This document shows, piece by piece, positions 1 through 8,244 of a DNA stretch of 64,000 nucleotides; the first letter of the stretch is position 1, and each line of letters begins with the position of its first letter. Below the pieces are notes generated by a model. It saw only the letters and a program-made list of their open reading frames with translations, made no database searches and had not been told where the DNA came from. The stretch is from CAVQHY01 sp963712465. GTDB taxonomy: Bacteria > Actinomycetota > Thermoleophilia > Gaiellales > Gaiellaceae. The stretch spans positions 744,001 through 808,000 of the forward strand of contig CAVQHY010000006.1 of NCBI GenBank assembly GCA_963712465.1. Reading direction: 5' to 3'. A program made the translations under genes and the position numbers.

Positions 1-182
1 CGCTCGTTGCCGTGGGAGAGGCCGGCGCAGCTCACCATCTCCGAGCATACGAGCCCCGCTCCGAAGCGCCGGCCCTGGCGGCGGAACGCCTGGACGCTTA
101 CGCCCGCCATCGGCGCGAGCACGACTCGGGTCGGGATCTCGACCGACCCGATGCACCACGGGGACAGAAGTTCTGCCTGCAT
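1..182 (-). CDS. dus: tRNA-dihydrouridine synthase, N-terminal part (runs off the window)
   Basis: The first 60 codons of a DusB-type flavoprotein that reduces uridine to dihydrouridine in the D-loop of tRNA. The reverse strand from an ATG at 182 reads MQAELLSPWCIGSVEIP and then VVLAPMAGVSVQAFRR and GAGLVCSEMVS, which is the typical N-terminal FMN-binding start of Dus proteins (APMAGV and SEM motifs). The remainder lies outside the window. A TAGCAT box ends 11 nt before the ATG and there is no Shine-Dalgarno sequence, so the mRNA may be leaderless. It is divergent from greA. Family assignment is strong; the exact Dus subgroup is not decided by this fragment. Confidence 0.8.
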   Translation of the reverse strand, partial: MQAELLSPWCIGSVEIPTRVVLAPMAGVSVQAFRRQGRRFGAGLVCSEMVSCAGLSHGNE

Positions 183-254
183 AGGGGCAGGAAATGCTAG
201 CCGAGCGTCGAAACGAGCCACCCTTGACGACGACTGTACAATGACGCTCCTGTC

Positions 255-273
255 GGTGCCCCAACGGGGCACC
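255..273 (+). promoter_or_regulatory. Perfect hairpin in the greA 5' leader
   Basis: GGTGCCCC and GGGGCACC pair perfectly over 8 bp around an AAC loop. The hairpin ends about 33 nt before the greA start codon. No U-tract follows. A TACAAT box at 237-242 could be a -10 element just upstream, so the hairpin would lie at the 5' end of the greA mRNA. Function is unknown; stabilisation or attenuation are possible. Confidence 0.4.
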
Positions 274-306
274 GCGCTGCGTCATCCGGGGGGTTGGAGG
301 TAGGCT

Positions 307-783
307 TTGACGAAGGAAGTGATTCTCACTCCGGGAGGGCTCGAGAAGCTCAAGGAGGAGATCGAGATCCTCTCGACGGTCAAGCGCCGCGAGGTCGCCG
401 AGCGGATCAAGCAGGCGCGCGAGTTCGGCGACATCGCCGAGAACTCCGAGTACGACGACGCCAAGAACGAGCAGGCGATGGTCGAGCATCGGATCGCGCT
501 GCTCGAGGAGCGGCTGGCCAACGCGCGGGTGATCGCCGAGGACGAGATCACCTCGGACGTGGTCTCGATCGGCACGAAGGTGCGGCTGAAGGACATCGAC
601 GCGAACGAGACGGTCGAGTACACGATCGTCGGGTCGGCGGAGGCCGACCCGTCCGACTACAAGCTCTCGAACGAATCACCGGTCGGAAAGGCGATCCTCG
701 GACGCAAGAAGGGCGAAACGGTCGAGGTCACGGCTCCGCGTGGGGCGCTGAAGTTCAAGATCATGGAAATCAAGGCCGCGTAA
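307..783 (+). CDS. greA: Transcription elongation factor GreA
   Basis: GreA enters the RNA polymerase secondary channel and stimulates cleavage of backtracked transcripts. The 158-residue protein has the usual length and architecture: an N-terminal coiled-coil finger (KLKEEIEIL near the start, then RIKQAREFGDIAENSEYDDA, which carries the tip acidic residues D and E) and a C-terminal globular domain (ITSDVVSIGTKVRLK, SPVGKAILGRKKGETVEV). The start is a TTG preceded by GGTTGGAGG, a good ribosome-binding site. It lies between divergent dus and a downstream SMP-30 gene 10 nt away that probably shares its transcript. Confidence 0.96.
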   Translation: MTKEVILTPGGLEKLKEEIEILSTVKRREVAERIKQAREFGDIAENSEYDDAKNEQAMVEHRIALLEERLANARVIAEDEITSDVVSIGTKVRLKDIDANETVEYTIVGSAEADPSDYKLSNESPVGKAILGRKKGETVEVTAPRGALKFKIMEIKAA

Positions 784-793
784 CCCAGCCGCC

Positions 794-1672
794 TTGAAAA
801 CCTTCGTAGCCGAGCTCGTCCACGACGCCCACGCGCAGCTCGGCGAGAGCCCCGTGTGGGACGAGCGGGACTCGAGGCTCGTCTGGATCGACGGCTTCGC
901 CAGGACGCTTCACCGCTTCGACCCCGCCACCGGAGGCGACGATCCGCTCCCCTACGAGCTCGAGGTCGGCGCGGTCGCCCCGCGGGCTGCCGGCGGCTTC
1001 GTCGCCGCGGTCGGGACGGGGTTCGGGTTCCTCGACGCCCAGACCGGCCGGATCGAGACGCTCGGCGAGCTCGAGGATCCGGCGCTGACGACGATGAACG
1101 ACGGCAAGTGCGATCCCGCCGGGCGCTTCTGGGCGGGTACATACGATCGCGACGAGGAGGCCGCGCGGCCGATCGCGGCTCTGTACCGTCTCGACCCCGG
1201 TGGCGTCGCCACGCGGATGCTCGAGGGCGTACGGCTGTCGAACGGGATGGGCTGGAGCCCGGACGGCGGGACGATGTACTACGTCGACTCGCCGACACGC
1301 AGGCTCGACGCCTTCGACTACGAGCCCGCGAGCGGCGCGATCTCCGGCAGGAGGACGCTCGCGAGTTTCCCCGAGCCCGAGGTTCCCGACGGGTTGAGCG
1401 TCGACGTCGAAGGCCACGTCTGGATCGCCCTCTGGGAGGGGGCGCGCGTCGAGCGGATCGCGCCGGACGGCTCACGCTCGGCGGTGATCGAGCTTCCGAC
1501 GACGCACGTGACGAGCTGCGCGTTCGGCGGGCCCGACCTCATCGATCTCTACATCACCTCGGCCGCGTGCATGCTCACCGACGAGACGCGGTCGGCGGAT
1601 CCGCACGCGGGCGGGCTCTTCCGCGTCAGCGTGGGCGTGCGCGGGCTCCCGGCCGTCTCCTTCGCCGGCTAG
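794..1672 (+). CDS. SMP-30/gluconolactonase-family protein
   Basis: A 292-residue six-bladed beta-propeller of the SMP-30/GNL/LRE family, which hydrolyses sugar lactones with a divalent metal. The metal-ligand motifs are all recognisable: GESPVW (Glu, about residue 18), TMNDGKCD (Asn, about 102), LSNGMGWSPDG (Asn, about 149) and VPDGLSVD (Asp, about 199). The length matches the family. The TTG start lies 10 nt after greA with no clear ribosome-binding site, so expression may be coupled to greA. The substrate cannot be told from sequence; aldonolactones are the usual ones. Confidence 0.85.
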   Translation: MKTFVAELVHDAHAQLGESPVWDERDSRLVWIDGFARTLHRFDPATGGDDPLPYELEVGAVAPRAAGGFVAAVGTGFGFLDAQTGRIETLGELEDPALTTMNDGKCDPAGRFWAGTYDRDEEAARPIAALYRLDPGGVATRMLEGVRLSNGMGWSPDGGTMYYVDSPTRRLDAFDYEPASGAISGRRTLASFPEPEVPDGLSVDVEGHVWIALWEGARVERIAPDGSRSAVIELPTTHVTSCAFGGPDLIDLYITSAACMLTDETRSADPHAGGLFRVSVGVRGLPAVSFAG

Positions 1673-2511
1673 CCCTCGGCCTTCGCCGATGTGACGAGCG
1701 CCTCGCCGGATCCAGTGCGCACCCGGAGGCGCAGCGTCGCGTCCAGCGAGCGCTGCGCGCTGACCGGGAGATCGCTCCGGGCCTGTCCCGAGCCCGAGAC
1801 TGCGTCGATCTCCGCCGTCACACCCGGGGGAACGCCCACCCGGACATCGCCCCGGCCGGTCGTCAGCGAGATCCGCCCGCGGCCGGCGTTCGCGACGTCG
1901 ATGTGTCCTCTTCCGGTACGCGCGTCCACGTCAGACTCGACCGAGCCGAGCGAGATGTCGCCGCGCCCTGTGGTGATCTTGGACGGTGCTCGAACCGCTG
2001 CCACCTCGCACCGGCCGGATCCGCTGGTGATCTTCAATGTCCCACCGACACGCCCGAGCTGAACGGTGCCGGAGCCCGTGCGAACGACGACGTCGCCCTC
2101 GACGGTCTCCGCCGCGACATCGCCGGCGTGCGTTCTCGCAGCCAGTCCACCGAGCGTTCCGGTCGCCTTGACACCTGCGTTGGTTCCCCGAACCGTCAGC
2201 CGCGATCCCGCCGGGGCTTCGACGAGCACCGCGAGAGGCGGTGGCCGCAGCCGGCGGCCCGGCGTGTGCACACGCAACAGCCGGTCACGTTCGGTCCAGG
2301 CGATGCTGGTCTCGTCGAGCAGCTCCAGCTCTCGCCTCTCGGGCGGGTCTAGACGTGCCGCAGAGCCGGCTGACAGCTCGACACGCACGTGCTCGCCGGC
2401 GACGGTTCTGAGCTCGACCTGCCCTGGCCCGAGCTGTAGCTCGATCGTTGCGGGGCCGTCGCATCGGTATTCGCGCGTACGCGTCCCAGCGGCTTCGTCC
2501 ATCGTGGCCAT
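1669..2511 (-). CDS. DUF4097-like beta-strand repeat protein
   Basis: A 280-residue protein, from an ATG at 2511 preceded by GGAGGAAGAGG, that I place with the DUF4097 putative adhesin family. After an N-terminal section it shows short repeats rich in TGRGDI, TGSG and ISLGSVESDVDART-like turns, the pattern of a right-handed beta-helix or stacked beta-strands. No signal peptide is visible, so it may be cytoplasmic. It follows the ribbon-helix-helix gene by 20 nt and almost certainly shares its operon. Its 3' end overlaps the SMP-30 stop by 4 nt, convergently. A longer reading from 2547 exists but would overlap the upstream gene and lacks the ribosome-binding site. Confidence 0.7.
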   Translation of the reverse strand: MATMDEAAGTRTREYRCDGPATIELQLGPGQVELRTVAGEHVRVELSAGSAARLDPPERRELELLDETSIAWTERDRLLRVHTPGRRLRPPPLAVLVEAPAGSRLTVRGTNAGVKATGTLGGLAARTHAGDVAAETVEGDVVVRTGSGTVQLGRVGGTLKITSGSGRCEVAAVRAPSKITTGRGDISLGSVESDVDARTGRGHIDVANAGRGRISLTTGRGDVRVGVPPGVTAEIDAVSGSGQARSDLPVSAQRSLDATLRLRVRTGSGEALVTSAKAEG

Positions 2512-2531
2512 GTTTCCTCTTCCTCCGTTCG

Positions 2532-3002
2532 TCAGGTCGTGATCCATCCACGCACGACGTGCCCCGTTTGCTCCGCGGCGGCGGTGCGGCCCAGCTCACC
2601 GCGCACGGCGCCCACGAGCCAGGCGTTGAGAGACAGGTGAGCGTTCCCGGCCGCGCGCTCGGCGGCTGTCTTGAGGTCCTCGGGGAGCCGCAGCGTGATC
2701 CGGCTCGTGTCGCCTGTCCAGTCGGCCGGGCCACCGCGTTCGTCGGCATGAGGCTCGACCGCGATCCGCGACACGGATACCTCGACGTCGGCGCCGTTCA
2801 GCGTCACCTCGACGACCCGATCCTCGAGAACGGCGGTGACCTCGGCCGCGAAGTCGGCAAGCGCGTGCATCAGCTCGAGGCGCACGCCGGCCTCGAGCGA
2901 GGCGGCGAGGAGCCCGGCCGTTTCGACCGTCCGTCGATCGCCCGCGGCGGCGGTCGCAGCCAAGGTCTTCTCGACCGTCTCGACGTAGGGTGTCAGATCC
3001 AT
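2532..3002 (-). CDS. Ribbon-helix-helix (HicB/Arc-type) DNA-binding protein
   Basis: A 156-residue protein with an N-terminal region of about 105 residues that is unfamiliar to me and a C-terminal ribbon-helix-helix segment, SRITLRLPEDLKTAAERAA then LSLNAWLVGAVRGEL. This is the classical beta-strand, helix, turn (SLNAW), helix layout of HicB/CopG repressors. The start ATG at 3002 is directly abutted by four phased GAC(G/A)TCA repeats, so the protein is very likely autoregulatory. No toxin gene lies next to it; its partner is the DUF4097-like gene 20 nt downstream, suggesting a regulator/effector pair rather than a classical toxin-antitoxin system. Confidence 0.75.
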   Translation of the reverse strand: MDLTPYVETVEKTLAATAAAGDRRTVETAGLLAASLEAGVRLELMHALADFAAEVTAVLEDRVVEVTLNGADVEVSVSRIAVEPHADERGGPADWTGDTSRITLRLPEDLKTAAERAAGNAHLSLNAWLVGAVRGELGRTAAAEQTGHVVRGWITT

Positions 3003-3044
3003 GACGTCATTATGACATCAAACAAGACGTCAGTCAAGACATCA
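3003..3044. promoter_or_regulatory. Four-copy phased operator, GAC(G/A)TCA
   Basis: Heptamers GACGTCA (3003-3009), GACATCA (3014-3020), GACGTCA (3026-3032) and GACATCA (3038-3044) recur every 11 to 12 bp, about one helical turn. They alternate strictly between the two variants. This arrangement fits cooperative binding by ribbon-helix-helix dimers. The array spans the start of the ribbon-helix-helix gene at 3002 and ends close to the -35 region of divergent lysS, so both promoters could be affected. Confidence 0.65.
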
Positions 3045-3081
3045 CCGCCGCCGCGGTGCTGCGGGTAGGCTCGCGCGAGCC

Positions 3082-4458
3082 ATGGCCCTTCCGAAGCGGT
3101 TCCCCGACCGAGACGAGGCCGCTGCCGTGCGAATCGAGGCGGAACGGCTCGAGCCGGGCGGCGAGTCGGGCGAGCGCCGCCGCCTCGCAGGCCGGATCCT
3201 CGGCCGCCGCGGCCATGGCAAGCTCGTCTTCCTCGACCTCGTCGACCGCTCGGGACGCATCCAGCTGCTGTGCTCCGAGGATCGCACCGGCCCGGTCGAC
3301 GTAAACCTGGGCGACATCGTGGGTGCGGCGGGCGTCCCGGCCCGGACCAAGCGCGGCGAGCCGTCGCTCGCCGTCGACGAGCTCGTCGTCCTCGCGTGCA
3401 TCGCCCGGCCGCTCCCGGACACCTTCCACGGCCTCACCGACGTCGAGGCGCGGTACCGGCGCCGCCACCTCGACCTGCTGATGAACGACGAGACGCGGGC
3501 CGACTTCCTGACCCGCTCGCGGATGGTCTCAGCGATCCGGCGCTATCTCGACGAGCGCGGCTTCGTCGAGGTCGAGACTCCGGTGCTGCAACCGCGGTAC
3601 GGCGGCGCGTTCGCTCGGCCCTTCGTGACGCACCACAACGAGCTCGACGCGGACTTCTACCTCCGCATCGCGACGGAGCTGTATCTCAAGCGCCTGATCG
3701 TCGGCGGGTTGGAGAAGGTGTACGAGATCGGCAAGGACTTCCGCAACGAGGGCATCTCGTACAAGCACCAGCCCGAGTTCACGATGCTCGAGTGGTACGA
3801 GGCGTACGCCGACTACGCGGACACGATGGCGCGGATCGAAGACCTCGTGGCCACCGTCGCCCGTGAGGTGCTCGGCACGACGACGGTGAGCTTCCGCGGA
3901 AGCCAGATCGATCTCGCTCCTCCGTGGCGGCGCGTCAAGCTCGTCGACGCCCTTGCCGAGCACGGCCTCTGGGCGCGGGACGAGGGCGAGCTGCGCCGCC
4001 GTCTCAGCGAGCGCGACGTGGACACGGCCCGGGACCGAACCTGGGCGCAGCTCGTCGACCACGCGCTGGGGCTCGTCGTCGAACCGGGCCTGATCCAGCC
4101 GACGTTCATGATCGACTATCCGGTGGAGCTGTCGCCGTTCGCACGGCTGACCGACGACGACCCAGGATTCGTGGAGCGTTTCGAGTACTTCATCGGCGGT
4201 ATGGAACTGGGGAACGCGTTCTCCGAGCTGAACGACGCCGAGGAGCAGTCCGGCCGTTTCCGCATGCAGCAGGCCGAGCGGGCCGCCGGCGACGAGACGG
4301 CGGAGGAGGGCGACCCCGACTACGTCGAGGCGCTCTCCTACGGCATGCCGCCCACCGGTGGAATCGGCCTCGGCATAGACCGGCTCGCGATGCTCTTCAC
4401 CGGCCGCGAGACGATCCGCGACGTGGTGTTGTTTCCGGCGTTGAGGGAGAGGCAGTGA
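3082..4458 (+). CDS. lysS: Lysyl-tRNA synthetase, class II
   Basis: Charges tRNA-Lys with lysine. At 458 residues it is slightly shorter than usual at the N-terminus. An OB-fold anticodon-binding domain covers about residues 35-110 (VFLDLVDRSGRIQLLC). The catalytic domain follows with motif 1 (FVEVETPVLQP), motif 2 (VYEIGKDFRNEGISYKHQPE, reading on to FTMLEWYEAY) and motif 3 (GIGLGIDRLAMLFTG). The ATG at 3082 has no Shine-Dalgarno sequence; a TAGGCT box at 3066-3071, ten nt before it, suggests a leaderless message. It is divergent from the ribbon-helix-helix gene. Confidence 0.95.
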   Translation: MALPKRFPDRDEAAAVRIEAERLEPGGESGERRRLAGRILGRRGHGKLVFLDLVDRSGRIQLLCSEDRTGPVDVNLGDIVGAAGVPARTKRGEPSLAVDELVVLACIARPLPDTFHGLTDVEARYRRRHLDLLMNDETRADFLTRSRMVSAIRRYLDERGFVEVETPVLQPRYGGAFARPFVTHHNELDADFYLRIATELYLKRLIVGGLEKVYEIGKDFRNEGISYKHQPEFTMLEWYEAYADYADTMARIEDLVATVAREVLGTTTVSFRGSQIDLAPPWRRVKLVDALAEHGLWARDEGELRRRLSERDVDTARDRTWAQLVDHALGLVVEPGLIQPTFMIDYPVELSPFARLTDDDPGFVERFEYFIGGMELGNAFSELNDAEEQSGRFRMQQAERAAGDETAEEGDPDYVEALSYGMPPTGGIGLGIDRLAMLFTGRETIRDVVLFPALRERQ

Positions 4459-4522
4459 GGGGGCGCGCTCGCGCGGGCCTGGTCGGCGAGGAATGGGCGG
4501 GGCGTGGGGTGGTGGGAGTCCT

Positions 4523-5296
4523 GTGAGCGTTCTGCTCGGAAGAAAGGAGCGGGAGCAGCGCCTCGTCGAGCTGGAGACCGATCTTGACGCTCGGCGAGAG
4601 GAGCTCGAGCGCGAGGCGCAGGGGCGCGACGTGGCGCTCGGCGAGCGTGAAGCAGCAATCTCGGCGCGAGAGCGCGAGCTGGACGAGCGGTCGGCCGTGC
4701 TCGCCCGCCGCGAGGAGGAGGATGCGGAGCGCGGCCGGGAGCTCGATCGGCTCGCAGGCGAGCACGAGGCGCGGGGCGCCGTGCTCGAGGCGGAGCGCGC
4801 CGAGCTGGATCACCGGCGATCGGAGCTCGACGGAGTCGAGCGCGGGCTCGCGCTCGAGCGGGCGGAGCTGTCGGCGCGAATCGACGCCGAGCGAGCCTCG
4901 CTGGCCGAGCGGGAGGCGGAGCTCGAGATCGGTCGCAAGGCTCTGGCCGACCGCGAGCGGACGCTGGAGGCCGACCGGCGGCGGCTCGAGGAGGCGCGAC
5001 GAGAGGTCGAGGCCGCGCAACGGCGGTGGAACGACCTCATGTCCCTACCCGCCGGGCGGCCGTCGGGCGTCGACGACAGTCCACCCGATCTTCGGGCCAC
5101 GCAGGCGAAGTGGACGCTTCGCGATCTCGAGGAGCTCGTGGAGCGCCACGAGGCGGATCAGCCGGCTCGCGCCCAGGAGTGGCGCACGTACCTCTTCTAC
5201 CTACGCCCGTTCGCCTCGGCCAACGGCTACCTGCCATGCACGTTCGAGGCGATGGTCTACGACGTCTTCGGCGACCTGCTCGACGTGGCGCGGTAG
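4523..5296 (+). CDS. Long coiled-coil protein of unknown function
   Basis: A 257-residue protein. About residues 5-175 are an almost uninterrupted charged coiled coil with heptads of Glu, Arg, Leu and Ala (LVELETDLDARREELE, SARERELDERSAVLARREEE). The last 70 residues form a different, aromatic-rich domain (KWTLRDLEELVERHEADQP, EWRTYLFYLRPFAS) that I cannot name. I chose the GTG at 4523, four nt after GGGAG; an in-frame start at 4493 lacks a site. It lies 64 nt after lysS and converges on the glycosylphosphotransferase gene, 16 nt away. No signal peptide or membrane span is present. Confidence 0.65.
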   Translation: MSVLLGRKEREQRLVELETDLDARREELEREAQGRDVALGEREAAISARERELDERSAVLARREEEDAERGRELDRLAGEHEARGAVLEAERAELDHRRSELDGVERGLALERAELSARIDAERASLAEREAELEIGRKALADRERTLEADRRRLEEARREVEAAQRRWNDLMSLPAGRPSGVDDSPPDLRATQAKWTLRDLEELVERHEADQPARAQEWRTYLFYLRPFASANGYLPCTFEAMVYDVFGDLLDVAR

Positions 5297-5312
5297 TCGG
5301 CACCGGCTCCAC

Positions 5313-6839
5313 TCACCGGGCGCCGTTTCCCGAGATGAGCGTCGGCAGCGTCTTGAGGACGATCGCAACGTCCAGAAGGAGGCTCCGGTGTTTCAGGTAG
5401 TAGAGGTCGTAGGAGAGCTTCTCGGTCGTCCCCTCCAGCCCGGAGGCGTAGCCGTGCTGCACCTGCGCCCATCCGGTCACACCCGGCTTGACGAGGTTCC
5501 GCCGCGTCCAGAACGGGACTCGACTCTCTAGGAGCTCGAGGAACTCTGGGCGCTCGGGGCGCGGGCCGATCAGGCTCATGTCGCTGCGAAGGACGTTCCA
5601 GAGCTGCGGCAACTCGTCGAGCCGCGTCCGGCGCAGAAAGCGACCGACCTTGGTGACGCGCGGATCGCCCACCTGGGCCCATACGGCCGTGCCGGCTTCC
5701 TCGGCCCCGGAGATCATCGTGCGAAATTTCAGCATCTCGAACGTTGCCCCCCCCTTGCCCACGCGCGTCTGGCGGAAGACGACCGGCCCCGGCCCTGAGC
5801 TCCTCACGAGGACGCCGATGGTGACCATTAGCGGGGCGGCCAGAAGGAGCCCGAAGCTCGACAGCACGATGTCGAAGAGACGCTTGGTGAACTGCGACGA
5901 CGGCCGCTGGTACAGATGCAATACGCCGACGAACCACGCCGGCGAGATTGCGCGCACGGGGACGAGTCCGAGTGCGTGCTCGTAAAACTCTGGAAGCCCG
6001 ACGACGCGAAACCCGGACGACGCGACGTCGAGCAGGCGATCGACCGCCTCACTGGGAAGCTGGCTATCGGCGAGGACGACAAGATCGGGTCGGTCGCGTA
6101 GCACGATGTCCTCGATCGGCACGCCGTTGGTGACCGACGGCTCTGACGCCGTGCCTTGAACGAAGCCGACGAGGTCGAAAGGCAGCTCCGGGCGCTCGTG
6201 CAGCAGCCGTGCGACCTGAGAGGCCCGACGTGAGCCGCCCACGATGAGCACGCGGCGGCGAAACGCGGACTGGCGGGCCGCCTTCCGCTCCACGGCCACC
6301 GAGGCGGCGAACACGCCACCGGCCATCGCGAGCGCGGCCAGGGGTCTCAGCGTCGTGCCCGGAAGCCAGAACGTGAGGAGTGGGATGAACACGCACCCGC
6401 CAAGCGTTCCGAGCGCTGAGGTCACCGGGACTCCGAGCGCCAGCGGGGATGGTCTCGCCGCCGCGTACGTCGCACGGAGCGCAAGGAACCAGATGGCGGT
6501 CACGAGCGCGATGGACGTGCCAATCGCGCCGGCCCCGGCTGGGGGCCAGAGCGCATACACGAGCGCGACGGGAACAGCGACAGCGGCGAAGCGGGCAACG
6601 AGGAAGAGGAGGCGAGTACGACCGTGCGAGCGCTCGATCGAGGGTTTCGACGAATCTACGACGGCCGTCAGGGCAGGCCGCGAAACGTCAGCGCCGACCT
6701 CGACCGAGTCGTCGACAGTCTCATTCATCGCCGAACCCATCGCCTGAGACTTCAGGCGAAGCGCGCCGGACAGACTGCCGTCGTCGTGATTGTGTTCTTC
6801 GGATTCGTCGCGCTCGCGCGCGATGGGCCGGGACTCCAC
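5313..6839 (-). CDS. Polyprenyl-phosphate sugar-1-phosphotransferase (WcaJ/WbaP-like)
   Basis: Starts glycan assembly by moving a sugar-1-phosphate from UDP-sugar to a polyprenyl phosphate at the membrane. The 508-residue protein has an N-terminal cytosolic tail, four or five membrane segments, a CoA-binding-like Rossmann domain (VLIVGGSRRASQVARLLHE), then the conserved catalytic domain: KRLFDIVLSSFGLLLAAPLM, FRQTRVGKGGATFEMLKFRT, RRTRLDELPQLWNVLRSDMS, IGPRPERPEF and VKPGVTGWAQV. The GTG at 6839 sits 5 nt after a perfect AGGAGG, which decides against longer readings that run into the upstream gene. This is the likely committing enzyme of the surrounding glycan locus. Confidence 0.9.
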   Translation of the reverse strand: MESRPIARERDESEEHNHDDGSLSGALRLKSQAMGSAMNETVDDSVEVGADVSRPALTAVVDSSKPSIERSHGRTRLLFLVARFAAVAVPVALVYALWPPAGAGAIGTSIALVTAIWFLALRATYAAARPSPLALGVPVTSALGTLGGCVFIPLLTFWLPGTTLRPLAALAMAGGVFAASVAVERKAARQSAFRRRVLIVGGSRRASQVARLLHERPELPFDLVGFVQGTASEPSVTNGVPIEDIVLRDRPDLVVLADSQLPSEAVDRLLDVASSGFRVVGLPEFYEHALGLVPVRAISPAWFVGVLHLYQRPSSQFTKRLFDIVLSSFGLLLAAPLMVTIGVLVRSSGPGPVVFRQTRVGKGGATFEMLKFRTMISGAEEAGTAVWAQVGDPRVTKVGRFLRRTRLDELPQLWNVLRSDMSLIGPRPERPEFLELLESRVPFWTRRNLVKPGVTGWAQVQHGYASGLEGTTEKLSYDLYYLKHRSLLLDVAIVLKTLPTLISGNGAR

Positions 6840-6903
6840 GGATACCTCCTCTCGAGCTGTCGCCGGGCCTACGGGCCCGATGGCTGCCGATACAGGAGGC
6901 GGC

Positions 6904-8070
6904 TTAGCCGGGGCGCTCGAGAACGAGGGAGACGCTGATCGGTCGCCCCGGGGCGACCGAGAGGCGAGCGACCCTGGCAAGCCCTGGGGCGGCGAGCGCG
7001 AGAAGGCCCATCAGGGCGCCCATGACGCCAATGACGAGGGAGGGGCTGGTCGGAGAGACGCCTGAACCCGGCGGGGCAGACGGCGCGGCGGGCGCCGGTG
7101 TCACGGGTGCCGGAGTCGTGGGAGTGTGCGTGGACTTACGACCCTCTGGGGCACGAAACGCGCCGGTCTTCGTGACCGACCCGCCGACCCCTCTGACCGT
7201 TTGGACAGAGGAGTGCTTCGAGCTCCGCCTCGGCGTCGAGAGGACAGCCGACCCTCCGGTCGCCGCCGGGGCGGACACGGCCTGCGCCCGGTCGATCGCC
7301 GCGAGGAACTCGACGACGAACGTCGTCGGCTTCAGGCTCGTTTCCAAGACCGCCAGGGCGAACGGCGCGTCCGACGGTGCCACCGCAAGATCGGCCGTGT
7401 CGGCCTCACTCCCGCGTCCGATGCCTTCGGAGACTGGCGGCGTGCTCGAGGTCGCGGCGACCGGTGCGGACTCCGCCGGCGCGGCAGGCGCAGCCTGCTC
7501 GGCGCTTCGATCCTCGGACTGCGGTCGCGATCCTTGCGGCTGGCCGGCACCGCCGCCCTCGGTCTCGACGACGACCTCAGCCGCCGGGTCGGTCGGCGCG
7601 GCGGTCTCAGGCGGTGGCTCGACGACGCCGGGCAGCGGATCTGCTTCACCGACCGTGTCGACCGCCTCTGCATTCTCGGGAGCTGCCGCCGAGGGAGGGG
7701 TCGGGTCGGCGGCGGGATCCTCTGCCGGAGTCGCTTCCGGGCTGGGCACGGTCTCATCGGGGACGGTCTCGCCTGCTGCGGGCGTGGGCTCCACCACTTC
7801 GCCGACACCGGCTGCACTATCGTCGCTCGGCGTGGGCACGACCTGGTCTGAGGTTGTCGGGTCCGTCTCGTCCCCGGGCGGAAGTGTCGTTGCAGGGTCG
7901 GTCGCGGGAACCGGGGCTGACTCGTCAGCGACGACCGCCGCTGTACCGCCCTCGTCGACCAACGGCGTCAGGGCTCCGTCCTCTGCGTGTGCCGCGCCCG
8001 TCAACGCGAGCGCCGCCCCGATGGCGACGAGCCAACCGATGCTTCTGTTCAAGGTTCGAGCCTGCAGCAA
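6904..8070 (-). CDS. Secreted, membrane-anchored Pro/Thr/Glu-rich protein
   Basis: A 388-residue protein with an N-terminal signal peptide (IGWLVAIGAALALTGAAHAE) followed by about 180 residues of low-complexity acidic and proline-rich sequence (TLPPGDETDPTTSDQVVPTP, PSPEATPAEDPAADP), a less biased central part, a second Pro/Thr-rich stretch (TPTTPAPVTPAPAAPSAPP) and a C-terminal hydrophobic span (LVIGVMGALMGLLALAAPG) with a short basic tail. This is the layout of an extended wall-spanning stalk protein. No LPXTG motif is present. The start is a TTG; a second TTG six codons on is possible. It lies 64 nt upstream of the glycosylphosphotransferase gene on the same strand. Confidence 0.7.
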   Translation of the reverse strand: MLQARTLNRSIGWLVAIGAALALTGAAHAEDGALTPLVDEGGTAAVVADESAPVPATDPATTLPPGDETDPTTSDQVVPTPSDDSAAGVGEVVEPTPAAGETVPDETVPSPEATPAEDPAADPTPPSAAAPENAEAVDTVGEADPLPGVVEPPPETAAPTDPAAEVVVETEGGGAGQPQGSRPQSEDRSAEQAAPAAPAESAPVAATSSTPPVSEGIGRGSEADTADLAVAPSDAPFALAVLETSLKPTTFVVEFLAAIDRAQAVSAPAATGGSAVLSTPRRSSKHSSVQTVRGVGGSVTKTGAFRAPEGRKSTHTPTTPAPVTPAPAAPSAPPGSGVSPTSPSLVIGVMGALMGLLALAAPGLARVARLSVAPGRPISVSLVLERPG

Positions 8071-8142
8071 GCTCTCGCTGACCCCCGCTGGTCATGCGCT
8101 CCCGTTTGCGTCCGCCGACTACTGGCTTCCGCGGACACGGCC

Positions 8143-8171
8143 ACGGTTGCAAGCCTCAGCCTCGGTGTCAA
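8143..8171 (-). promoter_or_regulatory. Promoter for the Pro/Thr-rich secreted protein gene
   Basis: On the reverse strand a perfect TTGACA -35 (8171-8166) is followed after exactly 17 nt by AACCGT (8148-8143), one base from the TACCGT -10 of the sigH-like gene in this window. Transcription would start near 8136, giving a leader of about 65 nt that can fold through GTCCGC and GCGGAC (8136-8131 with 8115-8110). Confidence 0.45.
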
Positions 8172-8244
8172 CCCCATTCTGGCCGACCTAACGAAAAGCA
8201 TTTCCCTGAAAAGATGAAGCTAAGGCTCTAGTTGAGCGTAAGTC

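Noticed and set aside
6741..6758. Inverted repeat CGCCTGA/TCAGGCG, first taken for a leader hairpin of the glycosylphosphotransferase gene.
   Set aside because: With the start fixed at the AGGAGG-preceded GTG at 6839, the repeat lies inside the coding region.
8077..8160. Possible cyclic-dinucleotide riboswitch before the Pro/Thr-rich secreted protein gene, suggested by GGACGCAAA, GCAACC and AGCGGGG elements and pairable ends.
   Set aside because: A perfect TTGACA-17-AACCGT promoter overlaps the 5' half, so much of the element would not be transcribed, and spacing between the conserved pieces does not fit the known class.
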